Shown here one piece after another: positions 27,850-37,703 of a DNA stretch of 64,000 bases (the stretch's first letter is position 1; every line of letters starts with the position of its first letter). Origin of the DNA: Pseudomonadota bacterium (GTDB lineage: Bacteria; Pseudomonadota; Gammaproteobacteria; Nitrosococcales; Methylophagaceae); contig JALIBN010000019.1 of the NCBI GenBank assembly GCA_030576275.1, forward strand, positions 1-64,000. Reading direction: 5' to 3'. The position numbers and the translations under genes were made by a program. The notes beneath the pieces are model-generated. The model saw nothing but the letters and a program-made list of their open reading frames with translations. It was not told the DNA's origin and searched no databases.

Positions 27850-30800
27850 GTGTTGAAAAACTGGGTATTTCTGGGCGAATAGCTAAACAATTTCAGGATA
27901 CTGAAATCACACCATTGTTAGCGGTGATTGGTTTGTTGTTGGGGGTGTTTGCCGTCTTAATCACGCCACGTGAGGAAGAACCTCAGATCGATGTTACCTT
28001 TGCCAATATTTTTATTGCTTATCCGGGTGCCTCAGCAGGTGAGGTTGAACGTTTGCTATCAACGCCAGCGGAACAGATCATCTCTGAAATTGCTGGTCTT
28101 GAGCATGTATATTCCATCTCGAAGCCAGGAATGTCCATACTAACGGCTCAATTTGAAGTGGGTAAGGACTCAACCACGGCTATTGTTAGTTTGTATAACA
28201 AAATTTATTCAAATAGCGATTGGTTACCCACCCAACTTGGTGTGGCGCAGCCGATTATTAAACCAAAAGGCATCGACGACGTACCTATTGTCACCTTAAC
28301 GCTATGGACTGCGGATGAAAACCGTGGTGCTCATGATTTACAAAAAGTAGCACATGCCGTTGAAGCAGAATTAAAACGGGTGCCAGGAACTCGTGATATC
28401 TACACGATTGGTGGCCCAGATAATGTCGTACGAATCCAACTTGATCCACAACGATTAGCGGGATATGGCATTGACTTAGCTCAGTTAAAAAATGCCTTAT
28501 TAGTTGCAAATAGTTCAGCTGAAGCTGGCGTATTAGTTAAAGAAGATCAAGAATCATCGGTGCAAGCGGGCGTATTTCTAACCACAATTGAAGAAATTTC
28601 ATCCTTAGTTATTGGCGTTAATAATAATGCCCCAGTCTATTTACGCGATGTAGCTAATGTCATATCTGGTGCAGATCAACCTTCACGTTATGCTTGGATA
28701 GGCACTGGACCTGCGGCAATGACCAAAGGTATCAGTATACAGGGAGAATTCCCTGCGGTGACTTTAGCCATTGCTAAACAACCGGGAATGAATGCGGTTG
28801 ATATTGCAGATGCTGTTATTGCTCGGTTTGATGATCTTAAAGGTGTCTTTGTACCGGAAGGTATAGAAGTTACGGTGACGCGAAATTACGGACAAACTGC
28901 CGATGATAAAGCGCAGACCTTAATTAAGAAATTGGTCTTTGTTACTATAGCCGTGATCTTTCTGGTTTTATTAGCCTTAGGTTGGCGTGAAGCTATTATC
29001 GTCGGTGTGGCGGTAGTTGTCACCTTGATGCTCATGTTGTTTGCATCATGGGCCTGGGGCTTCACCCTAAATCGAGTTTCATTGTTCGCCTTGATTTTTT
29101 CTATAGGTATTTTGGTTGATGATGCCATTGTGGTCGTGGAAAATATTCACCGTCATAGACAGATAGGCGGCAAGTCATTACGTGACATAATCCCACGCGC
29201 GGTCGATGAGGTCGGTGGTCCTACGATCTTGGCGACCTTTGCTGTTATTGCTGCGTTATTGCCAATGGCTTTTGTGACAGGGTTAATGGGGCCATACATG
29301 AGCCCAATCCCTATCAATGCCAGCATCGGCATGTTGTTATCATTGTTAGTCGCTTATATTTTGACACCGTGGATGGTGTTAAAAATGATGGCCAATCAAC
29401 GACAAAATCATGCACATCATTCTGGTTCGGGATTAGCTAACAACAGCTTGTCTTATCGGTTTTTTCATATGGTTATCGGCATCTTTGTATTAAACCGTGC
29501 CGCTCGTTTTTGGCGATGGATGTTGTTATTGCTAATGATCGCGTTGATTGCCGCTTCGGTAGGTTTAGATATGATGAAGTTGGTGGTGTTAAAAATGCTA
29601 CCGTTTGACAATAAATCTGAGTTTCAAGTGGTCGTGGATATGCCAGAAGGTACCAGTTTAGAACATACCGCTGGTTTATTACGTGAGTTAGGCAGTTATT
29701 TAGCCACGGTGCCGGAAGTCACTGATTATCAAGCTTATGTCGGTACGGCTTCACCTATTAACTTTAATGGTTTAGTCAGACAATATTATTTGCGTGAAGG
29801 CTCAGAATTTGCTGATATTCAAGTGAATTTAACGGACAAGCATTCACGCGATAGAAAAAGTCATGAGATTGCGAGCTCTACACGTGAGCCTTTACAGCTA
29901 ATTGGTGAACGTTGGGGTGGTAACGTTAAAATTGTTGAAGTGCCTCCCGGTCCCCCCGTCCAATCTCCGATTGTAGCTGAAGTATATGGTTTGGATTATG
30001 CGAGTCAATTACTCAGAGCGAAACAGATTCGCGCCGTGTTTGAACAAACAGATGATGTGGTTGATGTTGATGATACGGTTGAAACCAAAGCGCCGCGCAT
30101 GGTGCTAAAAGTTGATCGTGAAAAAGCAGCATTATTTGGTTTGTCTCAGGCGCAAATAGTGGCAGCTTCGCGGATGGCATTAGCGGGTGAAGATGTGGGA
30201 TATTTACACGACATGGCGGTGAAATATGCAGTGCCACTTAGATTAGAATTCACAGCGACGAAACAACGCGACTTAGAGGCGCTGTTGACATTAAGACTTA
30301 GAAATCAGCAGGGTGAATTAATTGCAATCGGTGATGTGGTTGAGGTAGTGCAAACACAACGCGAGCAAACTATTTACCATAAAGATTTATTGCCAGTAAG
30401 TTTTGTGACTGCTGATATGGCTGGCGATCTTGATAGTCCCTTATACGGGATGTTTGATATTGTGAGTCGTTTGCAAAATACAGACATTGAGCAATTTTTT
30501 ATACAGGCACCGATATTGCCGGTAAATGACAGCATAAAGTGGGATGGTGAATGGCAAGTAACCTATGAAACCTTCCGAGACATGGGCTTTGCCTATGCCG
30601 TTGGGATTATTTTGATTTATTTACTGGTGGTTGCCCAGTTTAGGTCGTATTTAATACCGTTGGTTATTATGGCGCCTATTCCATTGACTATCATCGGTGT
30701 TATGCCCGGTCACGCCTTAATGGGCGCCCAGTTTACGGCAACATCGATGATCGGCATGATTGCTATGGCAGGTATTATTGTGCGAAATTCCATTTTATTA

Positions 30801-31061
30801 GTAGAATTTATCAAACAAGCTGTAGATTCGGGAATGAAATTAGATGAGGCGGTGATTCAAGCTGCCGTGGTACGAGCTAAGCCGATTGTGTTGACTGCTG
30901 TAGCGGCAATGTTAGGTGCTTTTTTTATCCTTGATGATCCAATATTTAACGGCTTAGCAGTAGCCTTACTTTTTGGTATTTTAGTGTCAACAGTGCTGAC
31001 TTTATTGGTGATCCCTGTGATGTATTATGCCTTTAATAAGGGTACTCTACGCAGCCGTTAA
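27846..31061 (+). CDS. RND efflux transporter permease
   Basis: A 1071-residue inner-membrane pump of the AcrB/MexB superfamily. TM1 (LLAVIGLLLGVFAVLITPRE) is followed by PQIDVTFANIFIAYPGASAG, the porter domain, and TM4 with the proton-relay pair in SIGILVDDAIVVVENIHRHR; the second half repeats the fold, with TSMIGMIAMAGIIVRNSILL and VLTAVAAMLGAFF. It resembles the long HAE-type permeases from two-gene systems of broad or unknown substrate. It is coupled to the adaptor gene by a four-base overlap. The substrate cannot be read from the sequence. Confidence 0.94.
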   Translation: MSVEKLGISGRIAKQFQDTEITPLLAVIGLLLGVFAVLITPREEEPQIDVTFANIFIAYPGASAGEVERLLSTPAEQIISEIAGLEHVYSISKPGMSILTAQFEVGKDSTTAIVSLYNKIYSNSDWLPTQLGVAQPIIKPKGIDDVPIVTLTLWTADENRGAHDLQKVAHAVEAELKRVPGTRDIYTIGGPDNVVRIQLDPQRLAGYGIDLAQLKNALLVANSSAEAGVLVKEDQESSVQAGVFLTTIEEISSLVIGVNNNAPVYLRDVANVISGADQPSRYAWIGTGPAAMTKGISIQGEFPAVTLAIAKQPGMNAVDIADAVIARFDDLKGVFVPEGIEVTVTRNYGQTADDKAQTLIKKLVFVTIAVIFLVLLALGWREAIIVGVAVVVTLMLMLFASWAWGFTLNRVSLFALIFSIGILVDDAIVVVENIHRHRQIGGKSLRDIIPRAVDEVGGPTILATFAVIAALLPMAFVTGLMGPYMSPIPINASIGMLLSLLVAYILTPWMVLKMMANQRQNHAHHSGSGLANNSLSYRFFHMVIGIFVLNRAARFWRWMLLLLMIALIAASVGLDMMKLVVLKMLPFDNKSEFQVVVDMPEGTSLEHTAGLLRELGSYLATVPEVTDYQAYVGTASPINFNGLVRQYYLREGSEFADIQVNLTDKHSRDRKSHEIASSTREPLQLIGERWGGNVKIVEVPPGPPVQSPIVAEVYGLDYASQLLRAKQIRAVFEQTDDVVDVDDTVETKAPRMVLKVDREKAALFGLSQAQIVAASRMALAGEDVGYLHDMAVKYAVPLRLEFTATKQRDLEALLTLRLRNQQGELIAIGDVVEVVQTQREQTIYHKDLLPVSFVTADMAGDLDSPLYGMFDIVSRLQNTDIEQFFIQAPILPVNDSIKWDGEWQVTYETFRDMGFAYAVGIILIYLLVVAQFRSYLIPLVIMAPIPLTIIGVMPGHALMGAQFTATSMIGMIAMAGIIVRNSILLVEFIKQAVDSGMKLDEAVIQAAVVRAKPIVLTAVAAMLGAFFILDDPIFNGLAVALLFGILVSTVLTLLVIPVMYYAFNKGTLRSR

Positions 31062-31113
31062 ATCAGCAATAACTAGGGGCATTTATAAGACGTCGATTTG
31101 GGATTAATGTTAT

Positions 31114-31713
31114 TTATCTGTCAGATGTACGTAGTGATTTTGATTGACGTAAAAGGATATGTTTGACTAATAAGTTTCGGTCATATTCACTCATATGTGT
31201 GAATACTAATCGTAGGAAATAAGGAGTGTATTTCGGCGCGTCATACTGCTTGTCGCAGGCAATAACATTCGCAATAGTATGAATTATGTTACCTGTGGGT
31301 TGCAATTCAATACGCAGCTCTAGCGTGGCATTATGGGAATATTGATGATCGGTCATAAAAGCAATGCCACCACCACTTAAGTTGGACTCAATCAGATTTC
31401 GATTATCAGTGGTATTTTGTTGGCGTTGAACCATATGAGAAATGATGCTGATTTTATCATCAAGTAATCGTAGCGCCCGTGCGACTTGACGATCTGAGTG
31501 ATTAATTTGCTCAATGAGATGAATCAATGAGGCTTGAATAGTGCTAAGTTGATGTTTGTCTTGGCTAACATTATCAGTCAATGGTGGATTTTTAATCGTA
31601 CTTACAACCTGATTTATCTCATCATGATTTAGTTCTGTAACATCAATATAGATCATGTCATTAATACGGAAAAAATCACGACGATCATTATTGAATTCTG
31701 ACATATTTTCCAT
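31114..31713 (-). CDS. PilZ-domain protein with long helical insertion
   Basis: A 199-residue cytosolic protein carrying both halves of a c-di-GMP-binding PilZ motif: RxxxR at residues 12-16 (RDFFR) and NxSxxG at 111-116 (NLSGGG), followed by the beta-barrel strands LELRIELQPTG and VIACDKQYDAPKYTPYFLRL. The two motifs are normally some 30 residues apart; here about 95 residues lie between them, mostly predicted helix with a possible coiled coil (LIHLIEQINHSDRQVARALR). The second in-frame ATG (codon 4) is an equally good start. No enzyme of c-di-GMP metabolism is adjacent. Confidence 0.82.
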   Translation of the reverse strand: MENMSEFNNDRRDFFRINDMIYIDVTELNHDEINQVVSTIKNPPLTDNVSQDKHQLSTIQASLIHLIEQINHSDRQVARALRLLDDKISIISHMVQRQQNTTDNRNLIESNLSGGGIAFMTDHQYSHNATLELRIELQPTGNIIHTIANVIACDKQYDAPKYTPYFLRLVFTHMSEYDRNLLVKHILLRQSKSLRTSDR

Positions 31714-32074
31714 TGTAAAGATCCTAAATAATGCTTGATGAGTTATTAAAATGTGGTGTTTTAAAATTCAATATTAAGAAAACTTCACCTCAAAAAGTAT
31801 TGAGAAAGTGTAATAATCTAAACTGTATTTGTCGATGATTATGCCATTTTTTTAGATATCATAATTATAATATAAAAGCTTTTTTCACTATTTTAAAGTG
31901 ATAAATAGCTTCGTTTCAGAAGAATTACGTCCTTTGAATTTAGAAGCTAAATACTTGAGGCGGTTAATATCTTCCCACTCTTAAATCGATCCCTAGATCC
32001 CTGCGGGCACGGGGCTCTAAGCCGGAATAACACTCGTTAATATCGATAGTCAGATAATCACAGATATAACATAT
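31714..32074. other. AT-rich intergenic region between PilZ and phoH genes
   Basis: About 360 bases without a recognised gene. It contains a small TCACT/AGTGA stem near 31884-31903 and a G/C-rich patch near 31990-32020, but no clear terminator for phoH and no convincing promoter for the PilZ gene. Confidence 0.5.
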
Positions 32075-33490
32075 TTATAAATTCTCAGATGCAAAGTCAG
32101 CTAAACGAGAACGTTCACCACGTAATAAGGTAATGTGACCGCTATGCTCCCAGTTCTTAAATCTATCAACCACATAGGTCAAACCCGAGGTGGTTTCGCT
32201 TAAGTATGGGGTGTCAATTTGAGTAATATTACCTAAGCAAACAATCTTGGTACCAGGACCCGCGCGGGTTATCAGTGTCTTCATTTGTTTAGAGGTTAAG
32301 TTTTGTGCTTCATCGATAATCAGAAAACGATTAAGGAAAGTTCGACCGCGCATAAAGTTTAGCGAACGAATTTTAATCCGGCTTTGTAATAAGTCATTGG
32401 TCGCTTGTTTCCCCCATTCCCCGCCACTGATATCGGTTTTGTTCAGTACTTCCAAGTTATCCATCAGTGCACCCATCCAAGGTGTCATTTTTTCTTCTTC
32501 GGTACCAGGTAAAAATCCAATATCTTCACCAACGGGTACGGTAACTCGGGTCATTATAATTTCTAGATAACGTTTATTCTCAATGGTCTGAGTTAAGGCC
32601 GCAGCTAGGGTTAATAGTGTTTTTCCGGTGCCTGCTTGGCCTAATAAACTGACAAAATCGACATCTGGATCCATCAATAAATTCAGTGCAAAATTTTGTT
32701 CGCGATTTCGCGCGGTGATACCCCAGACAGCATGATTATCTTTACGATAATCATTAAGCAGTTTAATGTTGGCTACGAAATCTGTTTTGCTGTGAACGAT
32801 AGCTTCAATAGCATTGCTTTCACCAGGTGAGTAAATAAGTTGGTTGGGGTACCAATCTTTGACGATGTCACCTTCAATTTGATAATAGGTATGACCGTCT
32901 TTGGTCCATGATTCCAGTCGGTTAAGATCATCCCAAAAATCAGCGACGAGTTCAGCTGAACCACGGTAAAGAAGATCAACATCATCAAGCACTTTGTCGT
33001 TGAAATAATCTTCTGAATGGACGCCTAAAACAGTCGCCTTAATTCGCAGGTTGATATCCTTAGAAACCAGTGTGACTGTGGTGTCAGGCTTTGATTTTTG
33101 CAAACCTATTACGATGCCTAAAATTGCATTGTCAGCTAATTGTCCAGGTAATTCTTTGGGGAGGTCGTGGGTCATTTGGGTTGTTTGAAAAAATAGGCGA
33201 CCACTGATTTTGGGCGTGTCATTGTTGGCGACAGTTGGTAAGTGTATACCCTTGGCAATGGCTTCAGTATCCCCTGCTTGCAACATTAATTCATCAAGGA
33301 ATCGACTGACTTGACGGACATTACGTGATACTTCGGATAAACCTTTTTTACCACGATCGAGTTCTTCTAAGACAATCATAGGTAGAAAAATATCATGCTC
33401 ATCAAAACGATATAAAGCAGTGGGGTCATGCATTAATACATTGGTATCAAGTACAAATAGACGTTTACCGATGATAGCGCGTTTAATCAT
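32075..33490 (-). CDS. PIN domain-PhoH family ATPase
   Basis: A 471-residue two-domain protein. The N-terminal PIN nuclease domain has LFVLDTNVLMHD, the acidic VLEELDRGK and a third acidic patch in DNAILGIVIG. The C-terminal PhoH ATPase shows LLGQAGTGKTLLTLAAAL (Walker A), RFLIIDEAQNLTSKQMKTLI (Walker B) and ITQIDTPYL. This is the PhoH2 architecture, which in mycobacteria acts as an RNA helicase/nuclease; the role in gammaproteobacteria is not established. AAGGA eight bases before the ATG supports the start. It is divergent from metH. Confidence 0.93.
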   Translation of the reverse strand: MIKRAIIGKRLFVLDTNVLMHDPTALYRFDEHDIFLPMIVLEELDRGKKGLSEVSRNVRQVSRFLDELMLQAGDTEAIAKGIHLPTVANNDTPKISGRLFFQTTQMTHDLPKELPGQLADNAILGIVIGLQKSKPDTTVTLVSKDINLRIKATVLGVHSEDYFNDKVLDDVDLLYRGSAELVADFWDDLNRLESWTKDGHTYYQIEGDIVKDWYPNQLIYSPGESNAIEAIVHSKTDFVANIKLLNDYRKDNHAVWGITARNREQNFALNLLMDPDVDFVSLLGQAGTGKTLLTLAAALTQTIENKRYLEIIMTRVTVPVGEDIGFLPGTEEEKMTPWMGALMDNLEVLNKTDISGGEWGKQATNDLLQSRIKIRSLNFMRGRTFLNRFLIIDEAQNLTSKQMKTLITRAGPGTKIVCLGNITQIDTPYLSETTSGLTYVVDRFKNWEHSGHITLLRGERSRLADFASENL

Positions 33491-33556
33491 TAGATTATTC
33501 CTTAGCTATTAAATTTAGAATGTCACTTTCTGAATCCTGTTTGATTATGATCTAAC

Positions 33557-33628
33557 TTTCACCATGATGGAAGTGAAAAACGATAACTTTTTTTGTGATG
33601 ATTTTGGGGGGATAGGTTCTGATATAAT
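33557..33628 (+). promoter_or_regulatory. metH promoter candidate with upstream inverted repeat
   Basis: TGATATAAT (33620-33628) is a perfect -10 hexamer with the extended TGn element, 43 bases before the metH start; no good -35 is visible, as expected for extended -10 promoters. Upstream, TTTCAC (33557-33562) and GTGAAA (33573-33578) form an inverted repeat with a ten-base spacer, a possible operator for metH or the divergent phoH gene. Confidence 0.42.
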
Positions 33629-33671
33629 GGGAAACTAATTTTAAGATATTCCCTGAACAGGAACAACGATT

Positions 33672-36600
33672 TTGACTACATCAATACACAAAATTCATCA
33701 CCTTTTACAACAACGAATCCTTATCCTTGATGGTGCTATGGGGACAATGATCCAAAGTTACAAGCTTGAAGAAGCGGATTATCGTGGTGAACGTTTTGTT
33801 GATCATCCTTGTGATGTGAAAGGGAATAATGATCTTTTATCATTAACACAGCCTAAAATTATTAGTGATATTCACCGTGCCTATTTTGAAGCCGGCGCAG
33901 ATATTGTTGAAACGAATACTTTTAATGGTACTTCCATCGCCATGGCTGATTACCAAATGGAAGGTTTGGTTTATGAGTTAAATAAAGAATCAGCGATATT
34001 AGCACGGAAAGCGGCAGATGAATTTACCGCTCAAAATCCAGACAAGCCACGCTTTGTTGCTGGCGTGTTAGGTCCAACAAATCGCACTGCTAGTATTTCA
34101 CCAGATGTAAATAACCCAGGTTTTCGTAATGTAAGTTACGATGAATTAGTTGAATCTTATTTAGAATCTATTGCTGGTCTTATTGATGGTGGTGCCGATT
34201 TATTATTAGTTGAAACTATCTTTGATACCTTAAATGCTAAAGCAGCATTATTTGCGATTGAAACCTACTTTGAACAGCATAAAGTTCATTTCCCGGTCAT
34301 GATTTCAGGCACCATTACCGATGCTAGTGGCCGTACATTGTCAGGCCAAACTACCGAAGCCTTTTGGAACTCACTGTCGCATGTGCAACCGATAAGTATA
34401 GGTTTGAACTGTGCTTTAGGTGCTGAACAATTACGCCAATATGTCGAAGAATTATCTCGGATAGCGACCTGCCATGTTAGCGCCCATCCCAATGCTGGTT
34501 TGCCGAATGAATTTGGTGAATATGATGAATCACCAGAAGCCATGGCGCTTCATATTAAAGAGTGGGCGAAAAGTGGCTTTTTGAATATTATCGGTGGTTG
34601 TTGTGGTACATCACCCGCCCATATCAAAGCCATCGCTGATGCAGTCGCAGATGTTACACCACGCATTCCAGCTAAAAATAATCATCACTGTCGCTTAAGT
34701 GGCCTCGAGCCATTCAACATCACGCCGGAAAGTCTGTATGTCAATGTTGGCGAACGAACCAATGTGACCGGTTCTGCTCGTTTTGCAAAATTGATTAAAG
34801 AAGGCGACTACGACACGGCGCTTGATGTCGCTAGGCAACAAGTCGAAAGTGGTGCACCGATCATCGATATCAACATGGATGAGGGCATGTTGGATTCTAA
34901 AGAAGCGATGGTTATTTTCTTGAACCTTATTGCTTCTGAACCTGATATCAGCCGTGTGCCGATCATGATCGATTCTTCTAAATGGGAAGTCATTGAAGCT
35001 GGCCTAAAATGTATTCAGGGTAAAGGTATCGTCAACTCAATCAGTATGAAAGAGGGCGAAGAAAAATTTATCGAACAAGCTAAATTAGTACGGCGTTATG
35101 GTGCGGCGGTGATTGTGATGGCCTTTGATGAAGTGGGCCAAGCAGATACCCGCGAACGTAAGCGTGAGATTTGTACGCGTTCGTATGAGATTTTAACCAA
35201 AGTGGTAGGTTTCCCACCTGAAGATATTATTTTTGACCCCAATATTTTTGCGATTGCTACTGGTATTGATGAACACAATAATTATGCAGTTGATTTCATT
35301 GAAGCCATCAAAGATATCAAACATGCACTACCTCATGCTTTGATCAGTGGTGGTGTTAGTAATGTGTCATTCTCTTTCCGTGGTAATAATCCAATTCGAG
35401 AAGCTATTCATGCCGTGTTTTTATATCATGCGGTTAAAGCAGGTATGGATATGGGGATTGTTAATGCTGGTCAATTAGCTATATATGATGATCTAGCAGA
35501 AGAGTTACGTGAACGGGTAGAAGATGTTGTGCTTAATCGTCGCCAAGATGCGACTGAACGCTTATTGGATATCGCTGAAAAATATAAAGGTGATGGCAAA
35601 ACAGTTGACAAGGTAGAAGACCTCGAATGGCGTAGTTGGCCAGTAGAAAAGCGTCTTGAACACGCTTTAGTCAAAGGTATCACTGACTATATTGATGATG
35701 ACACCGAACTTGCCCGTCAAAATGCAGCAAAACCACTGCATGTTATTGAAGGTCCTTTAATGGACGGTATGAATGTAGTTGGTGACTTATTTGGCGAAGG
35801 TAAAATGTTTTTACCACAAGTCGTAAAATCAGCTCGGGTAATGAAAAAAGCGGTCGCGTATTTAATGCCCTTCATCGAAGATGAAAAAGAAGAAGGCGAT
35901 GTAAGTACTAACAATGGCAAGATATTAATGGCCACTGTTAAGGGTGATGTTCATGATATCGGTAAGAACATTGTTGGCGTGGTTTTGCAGTGTAATAACT
36001 TTGAAATCATTGATATGGGCGTCATGGTGTCATGTGCTGATATTCTTGAAACAGCCAAAAGAGAAAAAGTCGATATTATTGGTTTATCGGGACTTATTAC
36101 GCCATCGTTAGATGAAATGGTACACGTTGCTAAAGAAATGGAACGTCTCGGTTTTCAGCTACCGGTGATGATTGGAGGTGCAACAACATCAATGATACAT
36201 ACCGCGGTTAAAATTGACCAAAACTACCATGGTGCAATTATCTACGTGAAAGATGCGTCACGCGCTGTAGGTGTTGCTCAAAATTTGATTACCGCTGGCA
36301 CCCGTGATGCCTATATCGCAAAAATAAAAGCAGATTATGCAGATAAACGTGCGCGTCATAAAGGTCGTAAAAACACCCGCCGCCAACTCACTATTGCTAA
36401 TGCGCGTGCTAATAAAACTAAAATTGATTGGCAGGCTTATCAACCCACCGTACCTAAACAGTTAGGTGTGCAAAATTTTGAAGATTATCCCTTAGCCGAT
36501 TTGGTTGAGCGGATAGATTGGACCCCATTTTTTCAAGCATGGGAGTTAGCGGGTAAATATCCACGCATTTTAAATGATGAAATTGTCGGCGAGCACGCCA

Positions 36601-37373
36601 CTAATTTATTCCGTGATGCCAAAGCGATGCTGACCAAAATTGTTGATCAAAAATGGTTGAAAGCCCGTGCTGTATTTGGTTTCTTCCCCGCGAATAGTGT
36701 CAATGATGACGATATCGAAATTTATACCGATGATAGCCGAAACGAAGTATTGATGACGTTGCGTAGCTTACGTCAACAAACAGAACGTCCTCCTGGCCGA
36801 CCGAATGCTGCACTGGCTGATTTCATCGCTCCGAAAGACAGCGGCGTAAAAGATTATATTGGCTCATTTGCCGTTACTGCTGGTATTGGTATTGATGAAC
36901 ATGTTGCACGCTTTGAAGATGACCATGATGATTATCAAAGCATTATGATAAAAGCTTTAGCTGATCGCTTGGCAGAAGCGCTTGCGGAGCGTCTGCATGA
37001 GTTGGTGCGCAAAGATTTGTGGGGTTATGTACCTGATGAAACCTTAGATAATGAAGCGTTGATCGATGAAAAATATCAAGGCATTCGTCCAGCACCAGGT
37101 TACCCTGCCTGCCCAGATCATACTGAAAAAGGCATGTTGTGGCAGTTACTCGAACCTGAAAAAAATGCCGGCATGTCGATTACCGAAAATTTTGCCATGT
37201 TACCGACGGCCGCAGTAAGTGGTTTCTATTTCGCTCATCCAGAATCACGTTATTTTGGTTTAGGTAAAATCGACCAAGATCAGGTTGAAGATTATGCCGC
37301 CCGTAAAGGTTGGACGATGGATGTCGCTGAACGCTGGCTAGGACCTGCACTTTCATATGATGGTGATGACTGA
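33672..37373 (+). CDS. metH: Cobalamin-dependent methionine synthase
   Basis: Transfers a methyl group from 5-methyltetrahydrofolate to homocysteine. All four modules are present in 1233 residues (E. coli 1227): homocysteine-binding ([15 protein letters not shown], the zinc ligands in GLNCALGAE and GGCCGTSP), pterin-binding ([18 protein letters not shown]), cobalamin-binding ([20 protein letters not shown] with the His ligand) and the reactivation domain ([15 protein letters not shown]). The start is a TTG with AGGA nine bases upstream. It overlaps slyX by one base. No SAM or cobalamin riboswitch was recognised in the short leader. Confidence 0.97.
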   Translation: MTTSIHKIHHLLQQRILILDGAMGTMIQSYKLEEADYRGERFVDHPCDVKGNNDLLSLTQPKIISDIHRAYFEAGADIVETNTFNGTSIAMADYQMEGLVYELNKESAILARKAADEFTAQNPDKPRFVAGVLGPTNRTASISPDVNNPGFRNVSYDELVESYLESIAGLIDGGADLLLVETIFDTLNAKAALFAIETYFEQHKVHFPVMISGTITDASGRTLSGQTTEAFWNSLSHVQPISIGLNCALGAEQLRQYVEELSRIATCHVSAHPNAGLPNEFGEYDESPEAMALHIKEWAKSGFLNIIGGCCGTSPAHIKAIADAVADVTPRIPAKNNHHCRLSGLEPFNITPESLYVNVGERTNVTGSARFAKLIKEGDYDTALDVARQQVESGAPIIDINMDEGMLDSKEAMVIFLNLIASEPDISRVPIMIDSSKWEVIEAGLKCIQGKGIVNSISMKEGEEKFIEQAKLVRRYGAAVIVMAFDEVGQADTRERKREICTRSYEILTKVVGFPPEDIIFDPNIFAIATGIDEHNNYAVDFIEAIKDIKHALPHALISGGVSNVSFSFRGNNPIREAIHAVFLYHAVKAGMDMGIVNAGQLAIYDDLAEELRERVEDVVLNRRQDATERLLDIAEKYKGDGKTVDKVEDLEWRSWPVEKRLEHALVKGITDYIDDDTELARQNAAKPLHVIEGPLMDGMNVVGDLFGEGKMFLPQVVKSARVMKKAVAYLMPFIEDEKEEGDVSTNNGKILMATVKGDVHDIGKNIVGVVLQCNNFEIIDMGVMVSCADILETAKREKVDIIGLSGLITPSLDEMVHVAKEMERLGFQLPVMIGGATTSMIHTAVKIDQNYHGAIIYVKDASRAVGVAQNLITAGTRDAYIAKIKADYADKRARHKGRKNTRRQLTIANARANKTKIDWQAYQPTVPKQLGVQNFEDYPLADLVERIDWTPFFQAWELAGKYPRILNDEIVGEHATNLFRDAKAMLTKIVDQKWLKARAVFGFFPANSVNDDDIEIYTDDSRNEVLMTLRSLRQQTERPPGRPNAALADFIAPKDSGVKDYIGSFAVTAGIGIDEHVARFEDDHDDYQSIMIKALADRLAEALAERLHELVRKDLWGYVPDETLDNEALIDEKYQGIRPAPGYPACPDHTEKGMLWQLLEPEKNAGMSITENFAMLPTAAVSGFYFAHPESRYFGLGKIDQDQVEDYAARKGWTMDVAERWLGPALSYDGDD

Positions 37374-37588
37374 TGAGTTCGTTGAACGATGAGATAGTCG
37401 ACTTACAAATGAAAATGTCGTTTCAAGATAATTTGTTGGAAGAATTAAACCAAGTTATTATCGACCAGCAAAAGCAAATTTCACGCATAGAATTGATGCT
37501 TGAAACAATGAAACTGCAAATGAACACCATGCAAACTGGAAGTCAGCAGGAATCAGAGCCACAATATGAGTTGCCACCGCATTATTGA
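37373..37588 (+). CDS. slyX: SlyX family protein
   Basis: A 71-residue protein that is almost entirely coiled coil (EIVDLQMKMSFQDNLLEELN, VIIDQQKQISRIELMLETM) and ends in the SlyX signature PPHY (YELPPHY). Function in the family is unknown. Its ATG shares a base with the metH stop (TGATG), so it is translationally coupled to metH. A strong stem-loop follows 34 bases downstream. Confidence 0.9.
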   Translation: MSSLNDEIVDLQMKMSFQDNLLEELNQVIIDQQKQISRIELMLETMKLQMNTMQTGSQQESEPQYELPPHY

Positions 37589-37622
37589 TTTTAAATTAAG
37601 CCTGACATTGCCGTATTACTTT

Positions 37623-37658
37623 AGTGGGGATTTATGCCCTTTAGCATGAATTCCCACT
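37623..37658. other. Strong 15-bp stem-loop between slyX and tmcA
   Basis: AGTGGGGATTTATGC (37623-37637) pairs along its full length with GCATGAATTCCCACT (37644-37658), with two G-U wobbles and a six-base CCTTTA loop. There is no T-tract on either side, so it is not a textbook terminator; it lies about 45 bases upstream of the tmcA TTG start. Confidence 0.8.
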
Positions 37659-37703
37659 TAAAAATCAGTGGAGTGAGATGATGGTATCTGGGTTTCGTAA
37701 ATC

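Noticed and set aside
32247-32570. 107-codon open frame antisense to the PhoH gene
   Set aside because: It lies wholly opposite the conserved ATPase domain and has no recognisable features.
33491-33671. SAM or cobalamin riboswitch upstream of metH
   Set aside because: The leader between the likely transcription start and the TTG is only about 37 bases, too short for either, and no conserved core was seen.
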